Of a DNA stretch of 64,000 bases, positions 41,738 through 51,068 are shown piece after piece. A program made the translations under genes and the position numbers. Numbering within the stretch: the stretch's first letter is position 1; every line of letters begins with the position of its first letter. The stretch is from Acidipila rosea (lineage in GTDB: Bacteria > Acidobacteriota > Terriglobia > Terriglobales > Acidobacteriaceae), in NCBI RefSeq assembly GCF_004339725.1, contig NZ_SMGK01000001.1, positions 930,001 through 994,000 of the forward strand, written 5' to 3'. A model generated the notes under the pieces. That model did not search any database, was not told the origin of the DNA, and saw only the letters and a list, made by a program, of their open reading frames with translations.

Positions 41738-43075
41738 TTATCTGGATACAACCTTTCCATTGGCTTCCCGCTGAATGGCACGCTTGAGAACCGTCTCAAG
41801 CGCGCGCTTCGCCTCGGTATATTCGGACTCGCTGAGCGATCCATCGATGCGCTGGGTCTCAAGGGCAAAGAGCTCGTCTTTCAGCGCAGACAATAAGCCG
41901 CTGCCGCTCTGCTGTGGAGCGGACGGCAAGGGGGAAGACGCCGGACTCGTCCCGGTCTGCGGGGCGGAACCTGGCTTGCCGCGGAGAAAAAACGCCGCAG
42001 CGGCAGCCAGCACCAAAGCCAGCCCGCTCAGGATCCACCACTTGTATTTATTAAGGGGATCGGGCGTATCGATCGGGTTGCCGAGTCCGCCGCCGGGTCG
42101 CGTATCGGCGCTGGCTTGTCCCGCTTGAGGGCCCATCCCTGCCTGAGCGCCTTGCTGGGTTTGCTGACCCGCCTGCTGGCCTTCTCGTGGCATCGACCCG
42201 CTGCCGGAGACAGTAAAGCTTATGTTCTGCGCCGGAGTAACGTCTTTGGCAACCATGGTCAGGGCGTTCATGTCGTCATTGACGGGCTGGAACGAAGCCC
42301 CTTTGGGGTTGCCGAACTGCATGGACTTGGGCATCAGGACGACAAGGTTGTCGGTTGGCATCGAGACGCGCGGATTGAAGGTAAAAGAGCCGCTGTAGGG
42401 CAGGTGATAGCTCACCTGGAAGCGGGTCTCGCCCTGATTCTGGCCCTGCGCCTGGATCGCATCGGAGACACTCGGCCGAATCGGGAAGACGAAGGCAAAG
42501 TGGCCCTTCTCCCCGTTGACTGGTATTGGCGAAGAAGATACCGGCATTCCGGAGGGGCCCATTGCCGCCGAGCCATCGATTCGTGCTCCGTCCGGCAGAT
42601 AAATTTCATAAGCATGGTCACTGAACTGGGTGCGTGGCGGCTTCGAGTCGTTGCGCACGAAGTAGTTCTGGATGACGTGCAGGCCCTGGGGATCCGTTTC
42701 GACACGGATTACATCCGCCTCCGTACGTACTCCGGCGACCTTGGCAGCGACGTCATAAACATCCACATTGACAGTCGTCGAACCTGGCTGAATGGGTTCG
42801 AAATAAGTTGCTTTCTGGTGATTGACGCGGATCAGGTGCATGCCGTTGTCCGGCACGTCGATGGTGTAGTGCCCCTTCGCGTCGGTCTTGGTGCGGCCTG
42901 CCTCCTGCATCCCTTGACCAAAGGAGATGAGCACCACATCGTCACTCGCAGCAGGCTTGTTCGTGGTCTTGTTCGTGACCGTTCCGGAGACCGGTGCCGC
43001 AAAAGCGGCGGAGGAAGTAAGCAGCAGGGCGAATGCGCACAGAGCGCGAATAGGATTATTTACTTTTAGCGTCAT
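41738..43075 (-). CDS. Envelope protein with carboxypeptidase-regulatory domain, membrane anchor and CcmI-like C-terminal hairpin
   Basis: A 445-aa protein. A signal peptide (ALCAFALLLTSSAAFA) precedes a carboxypeptidase-regulatory-like beta-sandwich (PVSGTVTNKTTNKPA, TDAKGHYTIDVPDNG) and a second beta domain to about residue 290. A Gln/Gly-rich linker follows, then one membrane helix (WWILSGLALVLAAAAAFFL, about 345-365). The last ~50 residues form a helical hairpin, LKDELFALETQRIDGSLSESEYTEAKRALE in two helices. This motif resembles the short helical domain of CcmI-type proteins and of the 98-aa neighbour upstream. Its position directly after the ccm genes suggests a role in cytochrome c maturation, but this is inferred. 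A small A/T-rich hairpin (41719-41738) overlaps the stop. Confidence 0.7.
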   Translation of the reverse strand: MTLKVNNPIRALCAFALLLTSSAAFAAPVSGTVTNKTTNKPAASDDVVLISFGQGMQEAGRTKTDAKGHYTIDVPDNGMHLIRVNHQKATYFEPIQPGSTTVNVDVYDVAAKVAGVRTEADVIRVETDPQGLHVIQNYFVRNDSKPPRTQFSDHAYEIYLPDGARIDGSAAMGPSGMPVSSSPIPVNGEKGHFAFVFPIRPSVSDAIQAQGQNQGETRFQVSYHLPYSGSFTFNPRVSMPTDNLVVLMPKSMQFGNPKGASFQPVNDDMNALTMVAKDVTPAQNISFTVSGSGSMPREGQQAGQQTQQGAQAGMGPQAGQASADTRPGGGLGNPIDTPDPLNKYKWWILSGLALVLAAAAAFFLRGKPGSAPQTGTSPASSPLPSAPQQSGSGLLSALKDELFALETQRIDGSLSESEYTEAKRALETVLKRAIQREANGKVVSR

Positions 43076-43112
43076 GATGTTCCGGTTGCAATTTTACAGG
43101 TAAGGAGGAGCG

Positions 43113-43409
43113 TCAGGCTCCAAAGGCACGTCTGCCGGGCCGAAGAGCCCCTTCAATGCTTTCTATCTCAGCCAGGACTTCAGCCGCCTCGTTCTCCATG
43201 GAGGCTCGCTGTGCCGCATAATCCTCTTCAAGATATTTCCCAGCGCGATATTCGAAGTTGAGATCACGCAGGTTCTCGTAGAGGACGTCCTTGCGTTCGA
43301 GCAGGAAGTCGAGACGGGTCTTCTGCGTCTGCGCCTCGATATTCCGCTCGGGATAGAAAACATAGATCATGATGCCAGCAAGAAGCAGCAGGGAAGCGGC
43401 AATGCTCAT
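43113..43409 (-). CDS. CcmI-like short membrane protein (cytochrome c maturation)
   Basis: A 98-aa protein with one N-terminal membrane helix (SIAASLLLLAGIMIYVFYP) and a charged helical hairpin, LYENLRDLNFEYRAGKYLEEDY in its first half. This is the arrangement of the N-terminal part of CcmI, where the helix is followed by a segment rich in L, D/E and Y. The TPR part of CcmI is absent. The ATG overlaps the ccmH stop by four bases, so it belongs to the ccm operon and probably helps present apocytochrome. Confidence 0.65.
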   Translation of the reverse strand: MSIAASLLLLAGIMIYVFYPERNIEAQTQKTRLDFLLERKDVLYENLRDLNFEYRAGKYLEEDYAAQRASMENEAAEVLAEIESIEGALRPGRRAFGA

Positions 43410-43870
43410 AGTTCAGTCTCCCGGCGAATACGGTCGCGCATTGTTTTGAAGTCCGGCCTCGCTGGATCTTCGGGCATAGGGACCGTTTGCATCCGCCACT
43501 TGCGGACCAGCAGGACTGTTCCCAGAATTCCCAATAGCAGGACGAGCGGTGGCACGAACCAGACGGCCTTGTTGAACCTGGTCAGCATCGGTGCGGCAAG
43601 TACCGTGGGGCCGTACTTGGCTTGAAAAGCTTCCAGAATGGTTGTGTCACTGTCTCCGTGGCTGATTGCCGTGCGCAGCTCGCCAAGCATCCGTTCGGAG
43701 TCGGGGCAGCCCACATGATTGCACTCAATCAGCACCTGGTTGCAGCCGCACACACACATCATCTTGTGGCCTAAGTCGTTGAAGCGAACCGCTGTATCGG
43801 TCGAGGCCGTAGTAAAGGCTACCAGCACCGCCAGCATCAGGCATTGGCCCAGCCTCTTGAAGATCGACAT
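43406..43870 (-). CDS. ccmH: Cytochrome c maturation protein CcmH
   Basis: A 154-aa thiol-disulfide protein. A signal peptide or anchor (residues 8-22) is followed by the periplasmic three-helix domain with MMCVCGCNQVLIECNHVGCP (C39, C41, C43, C50, C55), then a C-terminal membrane helix (VWFVPPLVLLLGILGTVLLV). Classical CcmH/CycL has the RCxxC motif before Q; here the active-site region is CxCGCxQ with two further cysteines, a form I associate with acidobacterial proteins. CcmH reduces the apocytochrome CXXCH thiols for haem attachment. Its ATG overlaps the ccmF stop by one base (TAATG). Confidence 0.85.
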   Translation of the reverse strand: MSIFKRLGQCLMLAVLVAFTTASTDTAVRFNDLGHKMMCVCGCNQVLIECNHVGCPDSERMLGELRTAISHGDSDTTILEAFQAKYGPTVLAAPMLTRFNKAVWFVPPLVLLLGILGTVLLVRKWRMQTVPMPEDPARPDFKTMRDRIRRETEL

Positions 43871-45930
43871 TAGTCGGCTCCTGCCGTGATTGCGGGCTCA
43901 GACTGCTCAGCCCGCTGGGTGCGGCCGGCCGCAAGAGCCGCGCTCATATTGGGCATTAATGCTACCGCCGTGCCAAAGATGACGATAATAACGCCAATCC
44001 AGATCCAAGCAACCAGCGGATTGAGGAACACCTTGATGATCGGCTGGCCGGTATCCGGGTCCTTGCCCGCATAGATTACATAGAGATCCCATGCCAGCGT
44101 TGAATGATTTGCCACGATCGTCGAGGTCGTCTGGCTGGCCTGGTAAAAGCGACGCTCCGGAGACAGTTGCGTAATCTTTTTGCCCGCCCGATAGACGTCA
44201 AGCAGGGCATACTCCGTGTCGTAGTTCAGGTTTGAATCTTGGGTATAACTCTGACATTCCAGGCGGTATGGCCCCAATGTCATGCTCTGCTTGAAGCCTA
44301 GTTCCTGCTCTTTGTTCTGGTTGAAAGCAGAGCCGGCAAGTCCGATGAAGATAACTACCACGCCGAAATGGACGATGTACCCGCCGTAGCGCCGTGTATT
44401 GCGCCTGGTCAACTGGACCATCGACGCGAAGATGTTCTTGCCCGTATGGCGTGAGATAACCCCGGCGCCGCGCAGAAACTCGGCCGAGATCGCTGTCGTA
44501 ACCAGCGCAGCCATGGACCAGGCCATGAGGGAGTAGAACGCACCCTGTTCTTCGCTGAAGTTGTGCCATGGACGTTCGCCGCACGCAATCAGGATGAGCG
44601 CAGTAGCGAGCCCCGCCGCCAGAGGCAGGATGAAGTTCTTGCGAATGCTCTTGAAGGATGAACTGCGCCACGCCAGCAGGGGACCGATACCGGTCAGGAA
44701 GAGTAGAAAGATGCCGATGGGCACCGCTACACGGTTGTAGAAAGGTGGCCCGACGGTGATCTTATTGCCCTGGACGTACTCTGAGATGACCGGGAGCAGC
44801 GTTCCCCAGAGAACGGTGAAGCATGCCGCCAGCAAGACCAGGTTGTTGAAAAGGAAGCTGGATTCGCGCGACACGAGCGACTCCAGCTTGTTCTCGGATT
44901 TGAGGTGGTCGCGCTGCAGAACAAAGGTGAAGAGGCAGACCGACATCACAATGATGAGAAAAGCCCAGAACCAGGTGCCGATCGACGATTCAGCAAAGGC
45001 ATGAACGCTGCTGACCAGGCCTGAGCGTGTAAGCAGGGTTCCCAGGATCGACAGCATGAATGTCGAAAAGATCAGCCAGACATTCCAATTCTTCATCATG
45101 CCGCGCTTTTCCTGCATCATGACCGAGTGCAGGAAGGCCGTTCCCGTCAGCCAGGGCATTAGGGAAGCATTCTCGACCGGATCCCATCCCCAGTAGCCGC
45201 CCCAGCCCAGCACTGAATATGCCCAGTGCGCACCCAGAAAGATGCCACAGGTCAGGAAGAGCCACGTCACCATGGTCCAGCGGCGAGTGATGTGTATCCA
45301 CTTCTCGCCGGGGTAGCGCATCATCAGCGCCCCGAGAGCGAAGGCGAACGGCACAGAAAAGCCGACGTAGCCCAGGTAGAGCATCGGCGGATGAATCACC
45401 ATCTCCGGATACTGCAGCAGCGGGTTCAGACCGAAACCATCTGCCGGCACTTGACCGCTCACCAGCGCAAAGGGCGGAGCGGCAAAGTTCAGCAAAGCGA
45501 GAAAAAAGAGCTGAATTCCTGCCAGGATCGTCGACGCATAGGCAGTCAGTTTGACGTCGACTTTGTGCCGAAGCCTCAGGACAAAGCCGTAAGCCGCCAG
45601 CAGCCAGGCCCATAGGAGGAGCGAACCCTCCTGTCCCGACCAGAGCGCTGCAAACTTGTAAGGCCCGGGCAGGGCGCGGTTTGAGTGATGCAGGATGTAG
45701 GAGACGGAGAAGTCGTTGGTGAAAGCGGCCCAGACCAGCGCGAACGCGGCAGCTGTGACAGCGAAAAAGCTGCCAATCCCCGCGCGGCGCGCCGTTTCAG
45801 CCAGCTTTTCCGGGGCGACGCGACCGCTGGCACTGGTTGCGATCTGACGCAGCGCGATAGCCCCTACGACCAATGTATAGGCGCTGAGCGCCAGCGCGAG
45901 CAAGAGAGCGAAGCTACCGAAGGCTGGCAT
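43870..45930 (-). CDS. ccmF: Haem lyase CcmF/NrfE family
   Basis: A 686-aa polytopic protein with about fifteen helices. The WWD haem-handling signature is seen in WGWDPVENASLMPWLTGTAF, preceded by GWGGYWGW. Conserved His and the PxHPPMLYLGYVGF region lie before it. The C-terminus has a periplasmic domain and a last helix (VAWIWIGVIIVIFGTAVALM). CcmF joins haem to apocytochrome c in system I maturation. The true start is the ATG at 45930 (MPAFGSF); a longer frame starts only from TTG. It begins the operon ccmF-ccmH-CcmI-like-regulatory-domain gene, 87 bp after the anti-sigma gene. Confidence 0.93.
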   Translation of the reverse strand: MPAFGSFALLLALALSAYTLVVGAIALRQIATSASGRVAPEKLAETARRAGIGSFFAVTAAAFALVWAAFTNDFSVSYILHHSNRALPGPYKFAALWSGQEGSLLLWAWLLAAYGFVLRLRHKVDVKLTAYASTILAGIQLFFLALLNFAAPPFALVSGQVPADGFGLNPLLQYPEMVIHPPMLYLGYVGFSVPFAFALGALMMRYPGEKWIHITRRWTMVTWLFLTCGIFLGAHWAYSVLGWGGYWGWDPVENASLMPWLTGTAFLHSVMMQEKRGMMKNWNVWLIFSTFMLSILGTLLTRSGLVSSVHAFAESSIGTWFWAFLIIVMSVCLFTFVLQRDHLKSENKLESLVSRESSFLFNNLVLLAACFTVLWGTLLPVISEYVQGNKITVGPPFYNRVAVPIGIFLLFLTGIGPLLAWRSSSFKSIRKNFILPLAAGLATALILIACGERPWHNFSEEQGAFYSLMAWSMAALVTTAISAEFLRGAGVISRHTGKNIFASMVQLTRRNTRRYGGYIVHFGVVVIFIGLAGSAFNQNKEQELGFKQSMTLGPYRLECQSYTQDSNLNYDTEYALLDVYRAGKKITQLSPERRFYQASQTTSTIVANHSTLAWDLYVIYAGKDPDTGQPIIKVFLNPLVAWIWIGVIIVIFGTAVALMPNMSAALAAGRTQRAEQSEPAITAGAD

Positions 45931-46017
45931 AGTGATTAACTTACGATTCTCGCAGAGCCGAGCTGAGTCGGCAATCAATCGAAAGATTTAATTGTGCAGC
46001 TTTGATGAAATGATCAA

Positions 46018-46251
46018 TCAGCAATTCTTGCACTTCGCAAGGATTGCCTTCTGCAGTCGCTCTCTGAGAGCTTGCGGAAGCTCGTAGACCTCATGGCTGC
46101 GATAGATCTCAATGGTCTTGCGAGTGGTGTTGAAGGTGATCATGCAGTGTTCGCACCCGCGCAGGTGTTCCTTCAGCTCATCGCGCATGGTTGTCGTCGC
46201 TGTATCGTCGATCAGTTCGTCGAGTTGCGCCAGAAACTCTGAGCAGGTCAC
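46018..46251 (-). CDS. Anti-sigma factor, zinc-finger (zf-HC2) type
   Basis: A 77-aa cytoplasmic protein consisting of little more than the anti-sigma zinc finger. It begins TCSEFLAQLDELID and has H29xxxC33xxC36 in HLRGCEHC, followed by a charged helix and a C-terminal CKNC. It lacks a membrane anchor, so it is a soluble anti-sigma factor. The GTG start overlaps the sigma-factor stop by four bases (GTGA), so both are co-translated, the usual arrangement for a cognate pair. Its Zn site suggests redox or oxidative-stress sensing, an inference from better-known ZAS family members. Confidence 0.85.
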   Translation of the reverse strand: MTCSEFLAQLDELIDDTATTTMRDELKEHLRGCEHCMITFNTTRKTIEIYRSHEVYELPQALRERLQKAILAKCKNC

Positions 46252-46880
46252 TTCACACCATCCTGGGTCTTCTTCTTTGCACGAAAATAGCGGCTGAGCC
46301 GCTCTCGTAACTGCAGCCGCGCACGCAGCAATCGCGACTTCACTGCAGGGATACTGAGTCCCAACGTCTCTGCCGTCTCTTCAGTGGACAGCCCATCTAC
46401 ATCGCGCAACACAAACACAATTCTGAATCCCGGGGGCAGACCCTGTATGGTCTTGCGCAAAATCTCCGCCAGTTCGGACTGGTTATACTGCTGCTCGGGA
46501 TCTGGTCCCCAGTCCGCCAGATCGCGGGGCATCGAGCCTTCTTCCGTTTCGACATCTTCATCGATCGAAACCATCTTGCCCGTGCGGCGCTTGCGTAGCC
46601 GCATCAGCGCTTCATTGACCGCGATGCGCACCAGCCAGGTGTAGAACTTCGAATTGCCCTGGAACTGGTTTAGTTTCTCGTAGGCCTTGAGGAAGGCATC
46701 CTGGACAACATCCTCTGCGTCTTCGCGGTTCTGCGTAATGTGCTGGGCAATGCGGAAAACCTGGCGGTCGTACTGCTTTACCAGCTTCTCGAATGCCTGA
46801 ACATCACCCTCACGCGCCCGGTTGACGAGCAAGACGTCCGGGTGTACCTCCTCGGTACCTGGTGATTGGATTGCTGGCAT
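46248..46880 (-). CDS. ECF-type RNA polymerase sigma factor (RpoE-like)
   Basis: A 210-aa sigma factor with regions 2 and 4 only. Region 2 is EKLVKQYDRQVFRIAQHITQNREDAEDVVQDAFLKAY (split over helices), then YTWLVRIAVNEALMRLRKRR. Region 4 is LSTEETAETLGLSIPAVKSRLLRARLQLRERL in its two helices. The linker contains acidic DEDVETEEGSMPRD. The start MPAIQSP at 46880 fits family length; a frame to 47045 is not used. It is followed by its overlapping anti-sigma gene and by the cytochrome c maturation genes on the same strand, so it may help control them. Confidence 0.92.
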   Translation of the reverse strand: MPAIQSPGTEEVHPDVLLVNRAREGDVQAFEKLVKQYDRQVFRIAQHITQNREDAEDVVQDAFLKAYEKLNQFQGNSKFYTWLVRIAVNEALMRLRKRRTGKMVSIDEDVETEEGSMPRDLADWGPDPEQQYNQSELAEILRKTIQGLPPGFRIVFVLRDVDGLSTEETAETLGLSIPAVKSRLLRARLQLRERLSRYFRAKKKTQDGVK

Positions 46881-46986
46881 GGCTGGCGGCTTCAGGAAGT
46901 TTGCCTTTCTTTCTATTTTTCCGGCACGAGTTATTCTGCGCCTTGTCAGATAGTAAATGTGTGCGGTGTTTCTGAGCAAAAACCCG

Positions 46987-47332
46987 CTAAGCGCCGCTGA
47001 CCCGCACCACCGATAGCTGGCGCTCGCGTGGTCCATCAAACTCAATCAGGACGATTCGCTGCCAGGTGCCCAGGAGCAGCCTTCCGTTATCTACAGGAAC
47101 ACTTACCGAGGAGCCAATCATGGACGAGAAGATATGGTCAGGAGCATGTGCCGGGTTGTGGGGATGCCGGTAGTTGAGCTTCGGCATCATATGTGGCCAG
47201 GGCTGCCGTAGTGTGCAGAACATGCACAAAGCAGATGCCGTTTGCTGAGTCTGGGCCGAGCGTCTTCTCAATGTGGCCGGTAATATCAACAACCTGACGC
47301 CGATGACGTGTCTTGATCGTGAGCCTGTCCAT
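46987..47332 (-). pseudogene. yjbQ: YjbQ/UPF0047 family, internally deleted and frameshifted
   Basis: From ATG at 47332 (preceded by the ideal site GGAGG-ATTC) the frame reads [19 protein letters not shown] to [11 protein letters not shown]. It then continues in a wrong frame and stops at 47138. The family's second half, [17 protein letters not shown] to [19 protein letters not shown], is read in another frame and ends at 46987. About twenty residues that normally join HTTAAL to MMPKLNY are missing. Intact UPF0047 proteins are ~135-140 aa with a conserved His/Glu pocket and reported thiamine-phosphate synthase activity. The lesion is a deletion of length not divisible by three, so the product should be non-functional. 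Confidence 0.82.
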
Positions 47333-47416
47333 GAATCCTCCGATGCAAGGGATCTCTCCATCGTCGCATCCCGCGCGATCCGCAGGCATCTAATTTCTGT
47401 GGCAGATCGCAGGTTT

Positions 47417-48331
47417 ATGGCAGGCAAACTGAAGTTCATAGCTGAATTGGTGGGGGAGTCTCTTTTTCAGCCTCTCCGTGGCACGCAGCATACTCCGGTC
47501 CTGGCGGATCGTAACGAACTGGGAATCACCTTCATCGGTCATTCTTCCTTTCTTATTCAGCTTGGCGGCCTCAACCTGCTCGTCGATCCGGTGTTTGCCA
47601 TGTGGCTTATCCTGCTACGCCGGCACCGGCGCGCAGGTGTAGCGTTGCGTAGTCTGCCTCCCATTGATGCCGTCCTGCTGACGCATGCTCATATGGATCA
47701 CCTGAACCTGCCCTCTCTCAGGCGCATCATTCGACACACTACGAAGCTCAGTGGAAAGCCGCCCGAGGTGATTGTTCCGTCCGGCGTAGAGGATATCGTT
47801 GAGAAGCTGGGCTTCTCCCGCATCACTTCCATGCGATGGTGGCAGCAGCATGATCTCCGCGGGCTCAAGTTGACCATGACACCTGCTTCGCACTGGGGCG
47901 CGCGCATGTTTAGCGATACACATCGAGGCTTTGGCGGCTATGCGTTGGAGTATGGCGAGCATCGCGTCTATCACTCCGGCGATACCGCATACTTCGATGG
48001 TTTTCGGGAGATCGGCGCGCGCCTGGCCCCACAGGTTGCGCTTCTGCCGATTGGGGCGTATTCGCCTGATAACTTCCGCAGCGTTCACACAAGTCCGGAA
48101 GATGCATTGCAGGCATTCCTTGACCTTAAGGCAAGGGCGATGATCCCGATGCACTTCGGCACTTTCAAGCTATCGAGTGAGCCGATGGATGAACCTCTTC
48201 CTCGGCTGCTTGCCGCGGCGGAAAGTGCGGGAGTTCGCCAGTCTATTCTTCCCCTCGCCGAGGGTGAGACCCGGATTGTGAAGCAGCCCCGGGCGGAGGA
48301 CACTTCTGCGCCGCTCTTTACCCACGTCTAG
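47417..48331 (+). CDS. MBL-fold metallo-hydrolase (NAPE-PLD/UlaG-like)
   Basis: A 304-aa metallo-beta-lactamase-fold hydrolase. [25 protein letters not shown] starts the fold, and HAHMDH at residues 90-95 (H90, H92, D94, H95) is the two-metal motif. A later His is in SHWGAR, an Asp in YHSGDTAYF, and a His in MIPMHFGTF. The layout fits the NAPE-PLD-like/UlaG branch that hydrolyses phosphodiesters or lactones; the substrate is unknown. The ATG at 47417 was selected because an earlier in-frame start (47273) would run inside the divergent yjbQ remnant; its ribosome site is weak. Confidence 0.85.
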   Translation: MAGKLKFIAELVGESLFQPLRGTQHTPVLADRNELGITFIGHSSFLIQLGGLNLLVDPVFAMWLILLRRHRRAGVALRSLPPIDAVLLTHAHMDHLNLPSLRRIIRHTTKLSGKPPEVIVPSGVEDIVEKLGFSRITSMRWWQQHDLRGLKLTMTPASHWGARMFSDTHRGFGGYALEYGEHRVYHSGDTAYFDGFREIGARLAPQVALLPIGAYSPDNFRSVHTSPEDALQAFLDLKARAMIPMHFGTFKLSSEPMDEPLPRLLAAAESAGVRQSILPLAEGETRIVKQPRAEDTSAPLFTHV

Positions 48332-48516
48332 CTCTTGCCTTGCGTGGCCTGACACCTCTGGGCGGTGGAATTTCAGTCTCGGATTTCGTGAACATTCTTG
48401 CTGCCTGCCGACGGACGTGCTACAACGGAGAAACTTCGTAGCGTTTCACCGTCCATTCAGCAACACCAAGTCAGACAAGGCAGAAGTGAATTTAAAGACG
48501 AGGAGCAGAGTATCTG

Positions 48517-50001
48517 ATGAGCGTGTCCCTTGGCCGCCGCGAATTCGACCATCCTCTTCTGCGCAGCTATTTTCTGGACGAAGCCTTCGATGAGATGTTT
48601 GACATCGATGGTCGCATCCGTCCGCACTACGAAGCACTGCTGCAGGTGCTCACCACCATGCCCCGGGAAGAATTGCAGCGCCGAAAGCAGTCCGCTGATG
48701 TCTCTTTTCTTCTGCAGGGAATTACCTTCACTGTCTATGGGCGCGATGAAGGTACAGAGCGCATCTTTCCTTATGATCTGGTGCCCCGGCTCATTCCGGC
48801 GGAGGAGTGGAATCGGATTGAACGTGGGCTGACGCAGCGGATCACCGCCCTCAATCTCTTTCTTCATGACGTCTATCACGAGGGCAAGATTCTTGCTCAG
48901 GGCGTGGTGCCTCGTGAGGTTGTCTACAGCTGCAAGCACTTCCGTCGACAGATGCGCGGACTGCAGGTGCCGCGTAACGTCTATGTCGCGATTGCGGGAA
49001 CTGACCTCTTGCGCATGGAGTCGGGCGAGTTCGTCGTGCTTGAGGATAATCTCCGCGTTCCGAGCGGCGTATCTTACATGCTCACCAATCGCCGCATTAT
49101 GCGGCGCACGCTTCCTTACCTCTTCCGCAAATACGGCGTTCAGCCAATCGAGCACTATCCGCAGGCTCTGCAAAGCACGCTTCGCTCAATAGCCCCTGAG
49201 GGGCGTGCTGAGCCGACCATCGTGCTGCTGACGCCCGGCGTCTACAACTCCGCTTACTTCGAACACACCTACCTGGCGCGGCAGATGGGAATCGAGCTGG
49301 TGGAAGGCCGCGATCTGGTCGTTCACGACAACGTCGTCTATATGCGCACAACAGGTGGCTTGAAACGTGTGGACGTGATCTATCGCCGCGTGGACGACGA
49401 CTTCATTGACCCGCTAGCCTTCCGTACTGATTCGATCCTTGGCTCTGCGGGCCTGTTTAACGCCTATCGCGCAGGCAATGTCACGCTCGCTAACGCCTTC
49501 GGTACTGGCGTTGCAGATGATAAAGCACTCTATGCCTATGTGCCCGCGATCATCCGCTACTACCTGAATGAGGAGCCTGTCCTCAAGAATGTTGAGACGT
49601 TTCTGATGACTGACCCGACCCATCGCCAGCATGTGCTCAGCGATCTGGGACGGTTTGTGGTCAAGGCCGTTGGTGAGTCCGGTGGATATGGCATGTTGAT
49701 TGGGCCGCACAGTTCTGCTGCCGAGCGCGAAGATTTCAAGCAGCGCATTGAGGCAGATCCGCGCAACTACATCGCCCAGCCCACGCTGTCGTTTTCACGC
49801 TCCGCCTGCCTGCAGGAAGATGGCAGCATCGAACCGCGTCATGTCGATCTGCGACCTTACATTCTTTTCGGGGATAAAGTGACGATTGTGCCCGGCGGAC
49901 TCACGCGTGTGGCCCTCCGTAAGGGTTCACTGGTAGTTAACTCGTCTCAGGGCGGCGGCAGTAAAGATACATGGGTACTTAGTCAGTCTCCACAAGCCTG
50001 A
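48517..50001 (+). CDS. Circularly permuted type 2 ATP-grasp protein
   Basis: A 494-aa protein of the circularly permuted ATP-grasp type 2 family (formerly DUF404/407). Signatures include [22 protein letters not shown] near residue 40, EYxxx-type nucleotide segments such as [29 protein letters not shown] (in two parts), and [12 protein letters not shown] later. These enzymes are predicted peptide ligases that join carboxylates to amines using ATP. It forms a conserved trio with the alpha-E and transglutaminase-like genes immediately downstream. The ATG at 48517 has GAGGAG about 12 bases upstream. The upstream 185 bp is gene-free. Confidence 0.9.
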   Translation: MSVSLGRREFDHPLLRSYFLDEAFDEMFDIDGRIRPHYEALLQVLTTMPREELQRRKQSADVSFLLQGITFTVYGRDEGTERIFPYDLVPRLIPAEEWNRIERGLTQRITALNLFLHDVYHEGKILAQGVVPREVVYSCKHFRRQMRGLQVPRNVYVAIAGTDLLRMESGEFVVLEDNLRVPSGVSYMLTNRRIMRRTLPYLFRKYGVQPIEHYPQALQSTLRSIAPEGRAEPTIVLLTPGVYNSAYFEHTYLARQMGIELVEGRDLVVHDNVVYMRTTGGLKRVDVIYRRVDDDFIDPLAFRTDSILGSAGLFNAYRAGNVTLANAFGTGVADDKALYAYVPAIIRYYLNEEPVLKNVETFLMTDPTHRQHVLSDLGRFVVKAVGESGGYGMLIGPHSSAAEREDFKQRIEADPRNYIAQPTLSFSRSACLQEDGSIEPRHVDLRPYILFGDKVTIVPGGLTRVALRKGSLVVNSSQGGGSKDTWVLSQSPQA

Positions 50002-50034
50002 ATTGCTGGGGAGTCAGATAACTTATCGGGAAGA

Positions 50035-50072
50035 TGACAGTTGCAGCTCTGCAGGCAGCGCTGCAACTGTCA
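50035..50072 (+). promoter_or_regulatory. Perfect 13-bp hairpin inside the ATP-grasp/alpha-E operon
   Basis: TGACAGTTGCAGC (50035-50047) pairs exactly with GCTGCAACTGTCA (50060-50072) around a 12-base loop. It sits in the 90-bp gap between the ATP-grasp and alpha-E genes, 20 bases before the second start codon and just before its ribosome site. It may tune expression between the two genes or protect mRNA ends; there is no T-run, so it is not a simple terminator. Confidence 0.55.
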
Positions 50073-50091
50073 AGGAAAGAGAGAGGTAGCA

Positions 50092-51057
50092 ATGCTTTCG
50101 CGCGTAGCAGACAGCCTCTACTGGACGAGCCGATATCTCGAACGGGCCGAGCATACCGTGCGCATCCTCGACGTGAACATAGGTCTCATGCTCGATAAGT
50201 CGCAGACCAGCGCGGAGCGCCGCTGGCGACGCGTGTTGGCCGCCCTGGGGCATCCCACCAAGGTTGAGTGGAGCGACGACGCTTATGCTCTGGTCCATAC
50301 ACTGTGTTTCGATACTTCAAGGCCTGCATCCGTAACAGCATGCATCATCTCTGCACGCGAAAATGCGCGTCAGATCCGCGAAGAAATTTCAAGTGAACAA
50401 TGGCAGAGGCTTAACCGCCTCTTCCATGAGATCGCCAAGCTTCGCACGCCTGTGCCATCGGATCTGCAGATGGCCGAGTTTCTGCCCGCTGTCATCGATG
50501 GCATCCACCTCTTTCAGGGCGTCTCAGACACGACGCTAAGTCATGGCGAAGGATGGCAATTTCTTCAACTTGGGCGATTTCTGGAGCGTGCATCCGTCAT
50601 TGCTACCTTGCTTGAGGTTTACCACCGCGACGTCTTCATGATGGATGAAGAAGACACCATCGATGCATATGAATACCTTGAGTGGATAGGTCTGCTGCGC
50701 ACCTGTACTGCCTTTGAGGCCTATTGCAAGGTATATACGGCTGATCTCACCTATGAGCGTATCCTTGAGTTCCTGCTATTGAACGCTGAGTTTCCTCACT
50801 CGCTGCGCTATTCCATTGATAGGGTTTATGCGGCGCTTGAAGCTGTGGAGCAGCAGACGCGTGGTCAGCATGCGAGTGAACTGATGCGCATCGCCGGACG
50901 GTTGAAAGCTCAACTAAGCTATAGCCGGATGCAGGAAATACTCGAGCAGGATACGGGTCGATATCTGCGTAGCGTCCTTGAACAATGCTGGCAGATTCAT
51001 GCCGCTATCTACGAGGTTTATATCCAGTATTCAGTGCAGACGGCGTTGGCCGTTTAG
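50092..51057 (+). CDS. Alpha-E domain protein
   Basis: A 321-aa, mostly helical protein with the N-terminus MLSRVADSLYWTSRYLERAEHTVRIL (split), the hallmark of the alpha-E domain (DUF403). It includes the recurring glutamate positions and later blocks such as GWQFLQLGRFLERASVIATLLEVYHR. The function is unproven; it is always found with the circularly permuted ATP-grasp and a transglutaminase-like peptidase, and is thought to form a peptide-synthesis or modification unit. MLSRVAD at 50092 was chosen because GAGAGAGG precedes it; a longer frame from 50041 has no support. The transglutaminase gene follows after 11 bp. Confidence 0.88.
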   Translation: MLSRVADSLYWTSRYLERAEHTVRILDVNIGLMLDKSQTSAERRWRRVLAALGHPTKVEWSDDAYALVHTLCFDTSRPASVTACIISARENARQIREEISSEQWQRLNRLFHEIAKLRTPVPSDLQMAEFLPAVIDGIHLFQGVSDTTLSHGEGWQFLQLGRFLERASVIATLLEVYHRDVFMMDEEDTIDAYEYLEWIGLLRTCTAFEAYCKVYTADLTYERILEFLLLNAEFPHSLRYSIDRVYAALEAVEQQTRGQHASELMRIAGRLKAQLSYSRMQEILEQDTGRYLRSVLEQCWQIHAAIYEVYIQYSVQTALAV

Positions 51058-51068
51058 AGGGCTTGCAA

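Noticed and set aside
42116-43069. A 317-aa plus-strand frame opposite the regulatory-domain protein
   Set aside because: It is another long antisense shadow caused by codon composition; the minus frame has signal peptide, beta-domain and anchor.
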